Assembly: GCF_024199945.1 (NCBI RefSeq)
Contig: NZ_JANADP010000001.1
Location: forward strand, 4,526,001-4,590,000
Source of the DNA: Bradyrhizobium sp. CCGUVB4N
Lineage (GTDB): Bacteria > Pseudomonadota > Alphaproteobacteria > Rhizobiales > Xanthobacteraceae
Length of the DNA: 64,000 nt
Direction: 5' to 3'
Shown in pieces: positions 1-7,325 of this stretch (positions within the stretch are counted from its first letter, which is position 1; each line of letters begins with the position of its first letter). The position numbers and the translations under genes are program-made. The notes under the pieces are model-generated. The model had not been told where the DNA came from. It did no database searches and worked only from the letters and a program-made list of their open reading frames with translations.

Positions 1-154
1 TCACGATCGTGCAGATGTTGTCAGCCGAAAGCTGGCCGATCGGCGAGGGCGCTGGAACGCTCGTTCCCGCGTTTGGCCAATGATCTCGCGTGGTGGATCG
101 AAGCGGCCAAGGAGCAGCGCGCGCAAGGCGCCGCCGTATTAAACTGCGCCCGTT
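1..154. other. window edge, no assignable gene
   Basis: The sequence starts inside something unresolved. Two plus-strand frames are open from the edge. One ends in a stop at 81-83 and one in a stop at 169-171; both give protein-like but unrecognisable tails. The second frame would overlap the end of the convergent chemoreceptor gene. Too little is visible to choose between them. Confidence 0.3.
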
Positions 155-2236
155 TCACGCCGCCCTGACTTCGCCGAGGAAGCGGTCGAACTGGCCGGCG
201 AGGTCACGCGACTGGGTCGAGAGCTGCTCGGCGGCGCCAAGCACTTCCTGGGCGGCTGCACCGGTGTCGTCGGCGGCGCGCTGCACGCCAGTGATGTTGG
301 TGTTGACCTCCTGGGTGCCGCGGGCAGCTTCCTGGACGCTGCGGGAGATCTCCCTGGTCGCCGACCCCTGTTGCTCGATCGCGGCCGCAATCGCGGTGCC
401 GATCTGGTCGATCTCGGCGATGACGTCGGCGACGTTGCGGATCGCGGTGACGGTCTCGTCGCTAGCGGACTGGATCGCATTGATCTGCTCGGAGATCTCG
501 GTGGTGGCCTTGGCGGTCTGGCCTGCCAGCGACTTCACCTCGGAGGCGACCACGGCAAAGCCGCGGCCGGCGTCGCCGGCACGGGCGGCCTCGATGGTGG
601 CGTTGAGCGCCAGCAAATTGGTCTGTTCGGCGATGCTCTGGATCAGCGTGACGACATCGCCGATCTTCTGCGCGCCGTCGGCGAGTGCACGCGCGGTGTC
701 GCCGGTACGGCGGGCGTTGTCGACGGCGCGGGCCGCGATCTCGGTCGATTGCGCGACCTGACGGCCGATCTCGGCGATCGAGGAGGTCAGCTCTTCCGTC
801 GCGCTTGCGACCGTCTGCACGTTGGTCGAGGTCTGCTCGGAGGCGGCGGCCACGACCGCGGCCTGGCTGTTGGTCTGGGCGGCCGTCGAGGTCATCGACT
901 GCGCCGTGGTCTCCATGGTGGAGGAGGCCTGCGACAGGCCGCCGACGAGCTCGGTGACCTTGGCCTCGAAGGCGCGGGTCAGCTCGTCGAGCGCCTGGGC
1001 GCGGCGCATCTTGCCGTCGTTCTCGGCCTGCTTCTCGGCTGCGAGCCGGTCGGCCCGGATCATGTTGTCCTTGAACACCTGGACGGCCGCGGCCATCGCC
1101 CCGATCTCGTCGGAGCGCTCGGCGCCGGGGATCTCCTGCGCGACCTCGCCGTCGGCGAGCCGCGACATCCGGGTGGTCAGGCTGACGATCGGCGCGCAGA
1201 CGCGGCGGCGGACCATCACGATGAGGCCGGCGCTGGCGATCAGCACGGCGAGGAGACCGACGAGCGCGATCGTGAAGCTGGTGCGCGCGGCGGCGGAGGC
1301 GCCGGAGAGGATCTGCTCGGCGTTGTCGTAGAAGGCGTCGCGGACGCCGATGATCGAGCCGAGGCCTTTCTGGGAGGCCACGTAGAAGGTCTCGACATCG
1401 TGCTCGTACTTGCCGCTGAGCGCGCCGTCCTTGACGAGCTTCATCTCGCGGCCGAATTCCTCGACATAGCTCGTATTCATCGTCTCGAGCGCCGCGGCGA
1501 CGTTGGATGGCGTTGCCGGATTGCCGCGCAATTCCATCAGCGACATCACGATCTGGTCGTTGCGGCCCTGCATGCGGGCCATGTCGGCTTTCTCGGAATC
1601 GTTGGCGACCTTCTTGGCGCCGACAAGGTTCTTGTGCACGCTGGAATTGAGGCCGCCGATGTCGCGCAGCGTCATGGCGATGTTGGCGTAATTGGACTGG
1701 CGATAGGCATCGCCGTTGAGGATCGCCATGCGCCGGACCTGCTCGTTGAGCAGCGCGGTCACGCCGGCGTTGAGCACGGCATTGTCGGCGACGATCTTCT
1801 TGGCGGCGTCCTTGCGCGTATCCGCAGGTCCCGCGATCGCCTTGTCGATGGCGTCGCGCAGTGCGGTGAATTTCGAATTGATGCCGTCGATGTTGCTGCC
1901 GATCGCGTTGCCGTCGTCGAAGGAGCCGGGCAGCTCCTTGCGCAGCGCGTTCATCTTGTCGCGCGCGCCGTCGGTCTGCTTGCGCAGCTTGTCATGCTCG
2001 GTGAGTTGCGCCGGGTCGACGGTTGCCGGTCCGTACATGATGTTGGTGGCGAAGCCGCGCTCGGGATTGAGATAACGCGGGATGTCGCTGACGGCGCGGA
2101 CGATCGCGAGCCGGCCCTGCGCCTCGGCGATCCTGTCCATCGTCTGGTATTTCGTGACCGCGACGTAGACGGCGAGGCCGCCGCCGACGGTCGAGAGCGA
2201 GACGATGGCGGTGGTCAGCAGCGTACCGATTTTCAT
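155..2236 (-). CDS. methyl-accepting chemotaxis protein
   Basis: Inner-membrane chemoreceptor of 693 residues that would relay a periplasmic stimulus to CheA/CheW. The N-terminus MKIGTLLTTAIVSL is a membrane anchor. A roughly 300-residue periplasmic helical region follows, then a second membrane segment near residue 330 (FTIALVGLLAVLIASAG), a HAMP linker, and a long coiled-coil signalling domain. That domain carries the family hairpin tip around EQTNLLALNATIEAARAG and GRGFAVVASEVKSLA. The C-terminus EVRAA lacks the NWETF-type CheR/CheB tether. I chose the ATG at 2236 because it directly precedes the membrane segment; an upstream in-frame extension adds only Arg-rich sequence. No chemotaxis genes adjoin it, so the ligand is unknown. 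Confidence 0.93.
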   Translation of the reverse strand: MKIGTLLTTAIVSLSTVGGGLAVYVAVTKYQTMDRIAEAQGRLAIVRAVSDIPRYLNPERGFATNIMYGPATVDPAQLTEHDKLRKQTDGARDKMNALRKELPGSFDDGNAIGSNIDGINSKFTALRDAIDKAIAGPADTRKDAAKKIVADNAVLNAGVTALLNEQVRRMAILNGDAYRQSNYANIAMTLRDIGGLNSSVHKNLVGAKKVANDSEKADMARMQGRNDQIVMSLMELRGNPATPSNVAAALETMNTSYVEEFGREMKLVKDGALSGKYEHDVETFYVASQKGLGSIIGVRDAFYDNAEQILSGASAAARTSFTIALVGLLAVLIASAGLIVMVRRRVCAPIVSLTTRMSRLADGEVAQEIPGAERSDEIGAMAAAVQVFKDNMIRADRLAAEKQAENDGKMRRAQALDELTRAFEAKVTELVGGLSQASSTMETTAQSMTSTAAQTNSQAAVVAAASEQTSTNVQTVASATEELTSSIAEIGRQVAQSTEIAARAVDNARRTGDTARALADGAQKIGDVVTLIQSIAEQTNLLALNATIEAARAGDAGRGFAVVASEVKSLAGQTAKATTEISEQINAIQSASDETVTAIRNVADVIAEIDQIGTAIAAAIEQQGSATREISRSVQEAARGTQEVNTNITGVQRAADDTGAAAQEVLGAAEQLSTQSRDLAGQFDRFLGEVRAA

Positions 2237-2354
2237 GATTCGTCCGGCAATTGCGCAGGTGGAGAAAAAAATTCTGCGCGAACGATAGGGGCGCCGTCTT
2301 AATCGCCGGTTTACGCTGCCGTCCGGCATGCTCCGCCTGCATGCGTCCATTCGG

Positions 2355-3140
2355 CTAGGTGTAGGCTGCACTCACGGTTCCGAACGGACCGAAATCAGCG
2401 ACATAGGTCTCGCCCGCCTTCGGTCGCAGCATGCCCGTCAGCGTGCCGGTGCTGATCGTCTGCCCGGCCTTGAGACCGATGCCGGTCCGCGACAGTTCGT
2501 TGGCGAGCCAGGTCAGTGGCACCAGCGGATGATCGATTGCCTCCGCTGCGCTGCCGCGGCGCCTCTCGACGCCGTTGCAAGTGAGCACGACCTCCTGGGC
2601 CGCGACGTCGCGGCTGCGCCAGTCGGCGATGGGGTCGCCAAGCACGATCGTTCCCGAGCCCGCGCCGTCAGCCAGGATCGCCGGCATCGGCGGAAACGCC
2701 GCATCGTGGACGAACCGGCACTCGGCGAGTTCGATGCCCGGATGCAGGGACGCAACGGCATCGCCGACCTCGTTGATCGCATATGGCTGCGCGCGGGGCG
2801 GCAGATCGGCGCCGAGGCGCACCTGGTACTCCACTTCCGGAATCGGGCTGCATTGCCGGGCGTGCTCCACGCGCGCGGGCGAGGCCTTGATCAGCGGCGC
2901 GAACACGCGCCCATAGATCGGCGAGGAGGTGCGAAGCTGGCGTTGCAGCCCGGGCTTCATGCCGGCGATCTTCCAGCCGACGACGTCCCAGCCCAATTCC
3001 TCTTCGACCATGCGCGCAATGCGATACGCGGTGTCGGCATCCGGCGGCACCAGCAGCTCATCGAGGCCGCTTCGCTGCCGGGCGTTGCGACGCAAATCGG
3101 CGAGGTGGCGGGCGAGCTCGCGTTGCCGGGACACATCCAT
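2355..3140 (-). CDS. 2-keto-4-pentenoate hydratase / FAH-family enzyme
   Basis: 261-residue protein of the hydratase/decarboxylase branch of the fumarylacetoacetate hydrolase fold. These enzymes add water to 2-hydroxypenta-2,4-dienoate-type products of aromatic meta-cleavage or decarboxylate oxalocrotonate, using a divalent metal. The seen signatures are VVGWKIAGM near residue 55, the acidic metal-binding stretch PEVEYQVRLGADLP, the later GIELAECRF, and the C-terminal GQTISTGTLTGM. It starts 15 bp downstream of the TetR gene stop on the same strand, so the two are probably co-transcribed. No ring-cleavage dioxygenase is nearby, so the substrate is open. Confidence 0.88.
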   Translation of the reverse strand: MDVSRQRELARHLADLRRNARQRSGLDELLVPPDADTAYRIARMVEEELGWDVVGWKIAGMKPGLQRQLRTSSPIYGRVFAPLIKASPARVEHARQCSPIPEVEYQVRLGADLPPRAQPYAINEVGDAVASLHPGIELAECRFVHDAAFPPMPAILADGAGSGTIVLGDPIADWRSRDVAAQEVVLTCNGVERRRGSAAEAIDHPLVPLTWLANELSRTGIGLKAGQTISTGTLTGMLRPKAGETYVADFGPFGTVSAAYT

Positions 3141-3155
3141 CGGTGCCTATCCAAT

Positions 3156-3764
3156 CTATCTGGTGGTGCGGGCGAGGGCGGCGGACAGGACTGTCTCCAG
3201 CTCCTCCTGAACCTGATCGAGCGCGTCCGCGCTGCGGCTTGCGCGGCACAGCGCAACGGTGCCCTCGATCGAGGCGACGACGAGCGTTGCGAGCCGTTCC
3301 GCGCGGTCCGCGGCCAGCCCTTCGCGCAGCAAGGCCGCGTGCATGATCCGCCGCCAATCGGCGAAGACGCCGTCGGCGAGGTCGAGCAGTTGCTGCTGCG
3401 CCGTCTCGTCGTCTTTGTCGGAGGCTTCGCCGACATAGCGGTCGACGGCGACGGCGAGCACCGGACAGCCGGCCTCGAAGCCGGTCGCTTCCAGCCGGCG
3501 ACGCCAGGATGCGGCGAAAGCCCGCAAGCCGCCGATCACGCCGCGTTCGCTCATGGCCTTCTCCAGGGGAATCGACACCGCCTTGCCGGCGAAGGTCACG
3601 GCTTCGGTGATCAACTGCCGCTTCCCCTCAGGAAAGTGATGGCTGATCGAGCCGCGCGGCGTCGCCGTGTAGTGGACGACGTCGCGCATGCTGGTGGCAT
3701 TGACGCCGCGGCGGCTCATCAGGTCGGCCGCGCCGGCGATCATCTTGTCGCGTGTGGTGGTCAT
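3156..3764 (-). CDS. TetR-family regulator, LmrA/YxaF-like
   Basis: 202-residue one-component repressor. The N-terminal helix-turn-helix reads RGVNATSMRDVV then GSISHHFPEGKRQLI, the form typical of the LmrA/YxaF branch; the rest is the ligand and dimer domain. The ATG at 3764 gives the usual TetR N-terminus (MTTTRDKMIAGAADL). It lies upstream of the hydratase gene on the same strand and is divergent from the enoyl-CoA hydratase. The 111-bp gap holds a palindrome at 3807-3822 that is its probable operator. The inducer is unknown. Confidence 0.9.
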   Translation of the reverse strand: MTTTRDKMIAGAADLMSRRGVNATSMRDVVHYTATPRGSISHHFPEGKRQLITEAVTFAGKAVSIPLEKAMSERGVIGGLRAFAASWRRRLEATGFEAGCPVLAVAVDRYVGEASDKDDETAQQQLLDLADGVFADWRRIMHAALLREGLAADRAERLATLVVASIEGTVALCRASRSADALDQVQEELETVLSAALARTTR

Positions 3765-3806
3765 GCCGCGAATATGACAGTTGACATAGTCGAGGGCAAG
3801 CTCAAA

Positions 3807-3822
3807 TATGACGTGTGTCATA
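3807..3822. promoter_or_regulatory. probable TetR operator palindrome
   Basis: TATGAC-GTGT-GTCATA has perfect 6-bp arms and lies between the divergent TetR and enoyl-CoA hydratase genes. A related imperfect copy, TATGACAGTTGACATA, sits at 3773-3788, only 9 bp before the TetR start codon. Two sites here fit autoregulation plus control of the divergent gene. This is inference from position and symmetry. Confidence 0.6.
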
Positions 3823-3875
3823 CTCAAGGGGTGCGGGCAGAGAAGCCGCGCCGGCAGCATCAGGGAGAGCCCGCC

Positions 3876-4655
3876 ATGACATCCGAAGGTCAGATCCGCA
3901 CCGAGGTGCACGACCACGTCTTCAAGATCATCATCGACAATGTCGCGAAGAAGAATGCGTTCACGCCGGCGATGATGGAGCAACTGTCCGATGCGCTCAC
4001 CGAGCTGCACGACAACGAGGCCTATCGTGTCGGCGTGATCTGCGCCGAGGGCAGGGATTTCACCGCAGGTCTCGACATGCCGAAATTCTTCGGTCCGACC
4101 GCGGAGAAGCGCAACACGAAGGAGGGCAATGTTGATCCGTTCGGCCTTGCCAAGCGTTGTCGCAAACCCGTTGTCACCGCCGTGCAGGGCATCGTCTTCA
4201 CCATCGGCATCGAGCTGATGCTCGCCGGCGATATCGTGGTCGCGGCTTCGGATGCTCGCTTCTGCCAGATGGAGGCCAAGCGCGGTATTGCGCCCTTGGG
4301 CGGTGCGCATTTCCGCTTTCTTTCGCGCGCCGGTTGGGGCGATGCGATGTATCATCTGTTCCTGTGCGACGAGTTTTCCGCCGAGCGCGCTCAGGCGATC
4401 GGGCTGGTCCAGGAGGTCGTGGCCCCCGGCGAACAGGTCGCGCGGGCGATGGCACTTGCCGCCATCATCGCGCGCAACGCGCCGCTCGGCATCCAGGTGA
4501 CCAAGGAGGCGGCGGCGAAATATATCGAAGGCGGCGAGGCGGCTGCGATCGCCTACATCCCGAAAATCCGCGATCGCGTGCTGTCCAGCGCCGACGCGAA
4601 AGAGGGCATCCAGTCCTTCATCGAGCGTCGCGCAGCCGTCTTCCAGGGCCGCTGA
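3876..4655 (+). CDS. enoyl-CoA hydratase/isomerase family protein
   Basis: 259-residue crotonase-fold protein. Family members hydrate or isomerise acyl-CoA thioesters, holding the thioester oxyanion with two backbone amides. Seen are the first oxyanion segment EGRDFTAGLDM around residues 57-67, the second around GIVFTIGIELMLAGDIVVAA, and the EAKRGIAPLGG loop. One expected catalytic Glu position reads as part of GIAPLGGA, so dehydratase chemistry is not certain. GGGAGAG precedes the ATG at a good spacing. It is divergent from the TetR gene with a palindrome between them, and its stop is 10 bp from the convergent DUF1810 gene. Confidence 0.92.
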   Translation: MTSEGQIRTEVHDHVFKIIIDNVAKKNAFTPAMMEQLSDALTELHDNEAYRVGVICAEGRDFTAGLDMPKFFGPTAEKRNTKEGNVDPFGLAKRCRKPVVTAVQGIVFTIGIELMLAGDIVVAASDARFCQMEAKRGIAPLGGAHFRFLSRAGWGDAMYHLFLCDEFSAERAQAIGLVQEVVAPGEQVARAMALAAIIARNAPLGIQVTKEAAAKYIEGGEAAAIAYIPKIRDRVLSSADAKEGIQSFIERRAAVFQGR

Positions 4656-4665
4656 TCTCGGACGC

Positions 4666-5103
4666 TTACTGTTGCCGATCGCGTTTCGACAGGATCTCCA
4701 GCGTTGCATCGTCGCGCTCGCCGCCGAAATATTTGGCGAGCGCCTCGTCGAAAACGGGCTCTTGGGAGATCGCATCGAACAGCGTCATCGACGAGCGGAA
4801 TTTGGCATCGTCAGGTGCGCCGAGGATCGCGTTGATGGTCCGCCCGTCGACGGCAAGCACGAGGCGGGTGCATTCGATCAGGCGCGGGCCGAGCACGGGG
4901 TGGGCGAGGTAGGCCGCGGCCTCGGCGCGCGAGCCGATGGCGTAGCGCCGCGACATGGCGCTGAAGCCGAGGCCGGCGACCTGCGGGAAGACGAACCACA
5001 TCCAGTGAGTCCGCTTCCGGCCTTGGCCCAGCTCCCCCAGAACGTCGCGAAAAACCGGGTCCTGGGCCCTGAGGAAGCGCTCTAGATCGAAAGGATCGGT
5101 CAT
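4666..5103 (-). CDS. DUF1810 family protein
   Basis: 145-residue cytoplasmic protein matching the DUF1810 (YfiC/calpastatin-like) family in length and motifs. It shows FDLERFLRAQ at the N-terminus, then GRKRTHWMWFVFPQ near residue 30, SRRYAI, and LGPRLIECTRLVL in the middle. No biochemical role is established for the family. It is a single gene converging on the enoyl-CoA hydratase. Confidence 0.9.
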   Translation of the reverse strand: MTDPFDLERFLRAQDPVFRDVLGELGQGRKRTHWMWFVFPQVAGLGFSAMSRRYAIGSRAEAAAYLAHPVLGPRLIECTRLVLAVDGRTINAILGAPDDAKFRSSMTLFDAISQEPVFDEALAKYFGGERDDATLEILSKRDRQQ

Positions 5104-5223
5104 TGGATACCTTACGGGGTCCTGACGGCCGCGATTATGCCTAACTTTTGGCTCCCAATGTGGTAGCTGGTATAGAGTCTCCGGGTGGGGGTTGGGTCCC
5201 CCGGGGGTCGATTTGGGGATCTA

Positions 5224-6249
5224 ATGGTTTCCGACCGCGCAAGCGCCGAGAGGCTGTTGCCGCGCCGCCGAATTGGGCGAGCCGAGGCAATACTGCTGTC
5301 TATGGCTGCCGTCGCGCTGGCGCTCGGCGCCGCCGCGTGGGTCGCGGATATCGGCGATTCGACCCCGCTGGTCACCGCCGCGCTGCCGCCGGCCAATTCT
5401 CCTTCGTTCGACGATCGTTTCGCCTCGCTGTCCGGCAATCCGCCCGCCCGTGAGCTCGGCCTGCGGACGATGGAGCGCTCCGCCCTGAGTGCGGTCCAGC
5501 TCAAGCTGCGCGATGCCAAGGCGATGCTCGCCCAAAAGCTCCAGGGCGATGACTGGCGTTCGACCCTGGCCGACAACGACCAGCAGCCTGCTGCCGAAGA
5601 GACGACAAAGCCCTCGCAGCGCGCCGACGCCGTTCCCATGCCGCGTTCGCGGCCGGTCCAGGCGGACTTCTCCGCGCAGATCGCCTCGAGCCAGTCCTAT
5701 GCCGACACCAATCCCAGGGTCGACAACCGCAACTTCTTCGAAAAGTTCACCGACAAGATCAAGCTGGCTTCTCTGACGCCTGACAGCGGCCTGTTCGCCA
5801 AGGCGCCGGATCTGGCCGCGCTCGGCTACGATTCACGGACGGCGGTCTATGACATCTCGGCCAAGGCGCTCTATTTGCCGAGCGGCGTCGCGCTTGAGGC
5901 CCATTCGGGCATGGGCGCGCTGATGGATGACCCCCAGCATGTCGACCAGCGCATGGTCGGCGCGACCCCACCTGCGACCTACGATTTGAAGCCCCGCGAA
6001 AAACTGTTCCACGGCGTCCGCGCGTTGCGCTTGACGCCGACCGACGGCACCAGCGCACTCGGCCGCGTCGGCCTGCTCACCCACACCTACATGCTCGGAC
6101 CGCGTGGTGATTCCAACGGCTGTGTCTCGATCAAGGACTACGATCGCTTCATGAAGGCCTATGACAATGGCGAATTCAACCGCCTTGTCGTGGTGCCGCG
6201 CCTGGGCAGCCCGGCAACTGTCGCGCAGCGCGCCAGCACCGATTCCTGA
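5224..6249 (+). CDS. DUF2778 L,D-transpeptidase-like protein
   Basis: 341-residue protein. A basic N-terminus (LPRRRIGRAEA) precedes one membrane segment (ILLSMAAVALALGAAAWVA), so the rest should be periplasmic. The middle is low-complexity. The C-terminal DUF2778 domain ends with the catalytic-type signature LTHTYMLG...SNGCVSIKDY, where His and Cys match the YkuD-like active site. The family includes the secreted T6SS effector Tlde1 but also many unlinked rhizobial copies. I took the ATG at 5224 rather than a GTG at 5185, since it sits just before the basic N-region. A GC-rich hairpin lies just upstream. The next two genes share its strand. Confidence 0.85.
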   Translation: MVSDRASAERLLPRRRIGRAEAILLSMAAVALALGAAAWVADIGDSTPLVTAALPPANSPSFDDRFASLSGNPPARELGLRTMERSALSAVQLKLRDAKAMLAQKLQGDDWRSTLADNDQQPAAEETTKPSQRADAVPMPRSRPVQADFSAQIASSQSYADTNPRVDNRNFFEKFTDKIKLASLTPDSGLFAKAPDLAALGYDSRTAVYDISAKALYLPSGVALEAHSGMGALMDDPQHVDQRMVGATPPATYDLKPREKLFHGVRALRLTPTDGTSALGRVGLLTHTYMLGPRGDSNGCVSIKDYDRFMKAYDNGEFNRLVVVPRLGSPATVAQRASTDS

Positions 6250-6313
6250 CATTCGTCAGACGGTGGGGCTGCCGTTTTCCCTTCGTTAAGCCGTTGTCGT
6301 CCAGAAGCAGCCC

Positions 6314-6571
6314 ATGAGTGATCCAGCAAGCTCCGAGACCCCGCTGCGCACGACGTTCAAGATCAAGCTGAACGGTGACACGCTGGCGATCGCGACCGTC
6401 GGCCAGGCCTATCAATTCCTCACCAACTTCAAATCGGTCGAGTGGATGGAATTCCGCTCGCTGCACGACGATGCCGTCCAGGCGCTGGAGGGGGCCGCCG
6501 AAAATGCCATCCTCGTGGTGCAGGCGACCAACGCGGTGCGCGCGTTGTTCGTGAGCGCGAAGCTGCTCTAA
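6314..6571 (+). CDS. DUF982-like small protein
   Basis: 85-residue soluble protein. Its layout fits DUF982 of Rhizobiales: a short beta-rich start (TTFKIKLNGDTLAIAT), then a helix around AYQFLTNF, then a conserved end where AVQALEGAAE is followed by AVRALFVSAKLL. DUF982 has no known function. It lies 64 bp after the DUF2778 gene and 79 bp before the SUKH gene. Confidence 0.7.
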   Translation: MSDPASSETPLRTTFKIKLNGDTLAIATVGQAYQFLTNFKSVEWMEFRSLHDDAVQALEGAAENAILVVQATNAVRALFVSAKLL

Positions 6572-6650
6572 GCGAACCTCTTCTCCTCGAACCGGCTTCT
6601 CGGCTGCTGCGACGAAGCCATGGCGCGCGCACGCGCCGAGGAGAGAATGC

Positions 6651-7154
6651 ATGGACATCGCTAAATTCATCGCGGACGTCGATAGCGCCGCAGGTGAGCC
6701 GCCGACCGAAGCCGCGCTCGCATCGTTCGAGACGATGCTGGGGTGTCGCCTTCCGGACGACTATCGCCAGTTCCTGCTGGCCTGCGCCGGCGGTTATGTC
6801 CAGGGCTCGGCCGAGTTCAACTGGCCGCAAGGGCATTGGGCCGGCGCGATCCAGGAGGTGCTGGGATTGCGGGGCGATGAATGCTCCCTGGTGCGGACGC
6901 GCGAGACGCCGCAATGGCCGACCGTCGATGAGCTCCTGTGGATCATGAGCGATCACGGCGGCAATCCGATCTGCATGACGATCGACCAGGCGCATTTCGG
7001 CAAGATCTGGTTCATCGATCACGAGATCGCCGAATACGAGAAGCCGTGGACGCTCGCCGAGGCGATGTCCGACAATTGGGGCTACGTCCTGCCGCTTGCG
7101 CCGACATTCAGCGACTTCATCGCGGGCGTGTACGAGGAGGCCAAGGCCGCGTGA
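6651..7154 (+). CDS. SMI1/KNR4 (SUKH) family protein
   Basis: 167-residue cytoplasmic protein of the SUKH superfamily. Seen: the N-terminal helix ASFETMLGCRLPDDYRQFLLACAGGY, which is the family hallmark; the central IMSDHGGNPICM strand; and the C-terminal helix FSDFIAGVYEE. Bacterial SUKH proteins are often immunity proteins against polymorphic toxins, but many are solitary. No nuclease toxin or Rhs/CDI gene is visible here. The only candidate partner is the DUF2778 protein upstream. Confidence 0.88.
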   Translation: MDIAKFIADVDSAAGEPPTEAALASFETMLGCRLPDDYRQFLLACAGGYVQGSAEFNWPQGHWAGAIQEVLGLRGDECSLVRTRETPQWPTVDELLWIMSDHGGNPICMTIDQAHFGKIWFIDHEIAEYEKPWTLAEAMSDNWGYVLPLAPTFSDFIAGVYEEAKAA

Positions 7155-7163
7155 GGTCTGGTC

Positions 7164-7319
7164 GTGTCCCGGACGCGCCGCAGCGTGCAACGCTGCTGCG
7201 CAGAGCCGGGTCCAGAAATCACAGGGCCAGCGGAAGCGTGGGCCCCGGCTCTGCAGCGCACCGCTGAACTGGACGATGTTCGCATCGCCAGGGAAGCGCT
7301 GCGCTGCGTCCGGGGCACC
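7164..7319. repeat. palindromic intergenic repeat, CCCGGACGC type
   Basis: This 156-bp unit fills the gap between the convergent SUKH and tannase genes. Outer arms pair around GTGTCCCGGACGC and GCGTCCGGGGCAC, and inner arms around GCAGAGCCGGG and CCCGGCTCTGC. The nested symmetry resembles dispersed palindromic repeats of Bradyrhizobium and Rhodopseudomonas. It is the only copy of this type in the window. Confidence 0.6.
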
Positions 7320-7325
7320 AGAACG

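Noticed and set aside
371..2302. A 643-codon open frame opposite the chemoreceptor
   Set aside because: A shadow of the chemoreceptor's codon bias; Gly/Asp/Leu-rich without recognisable motifs.
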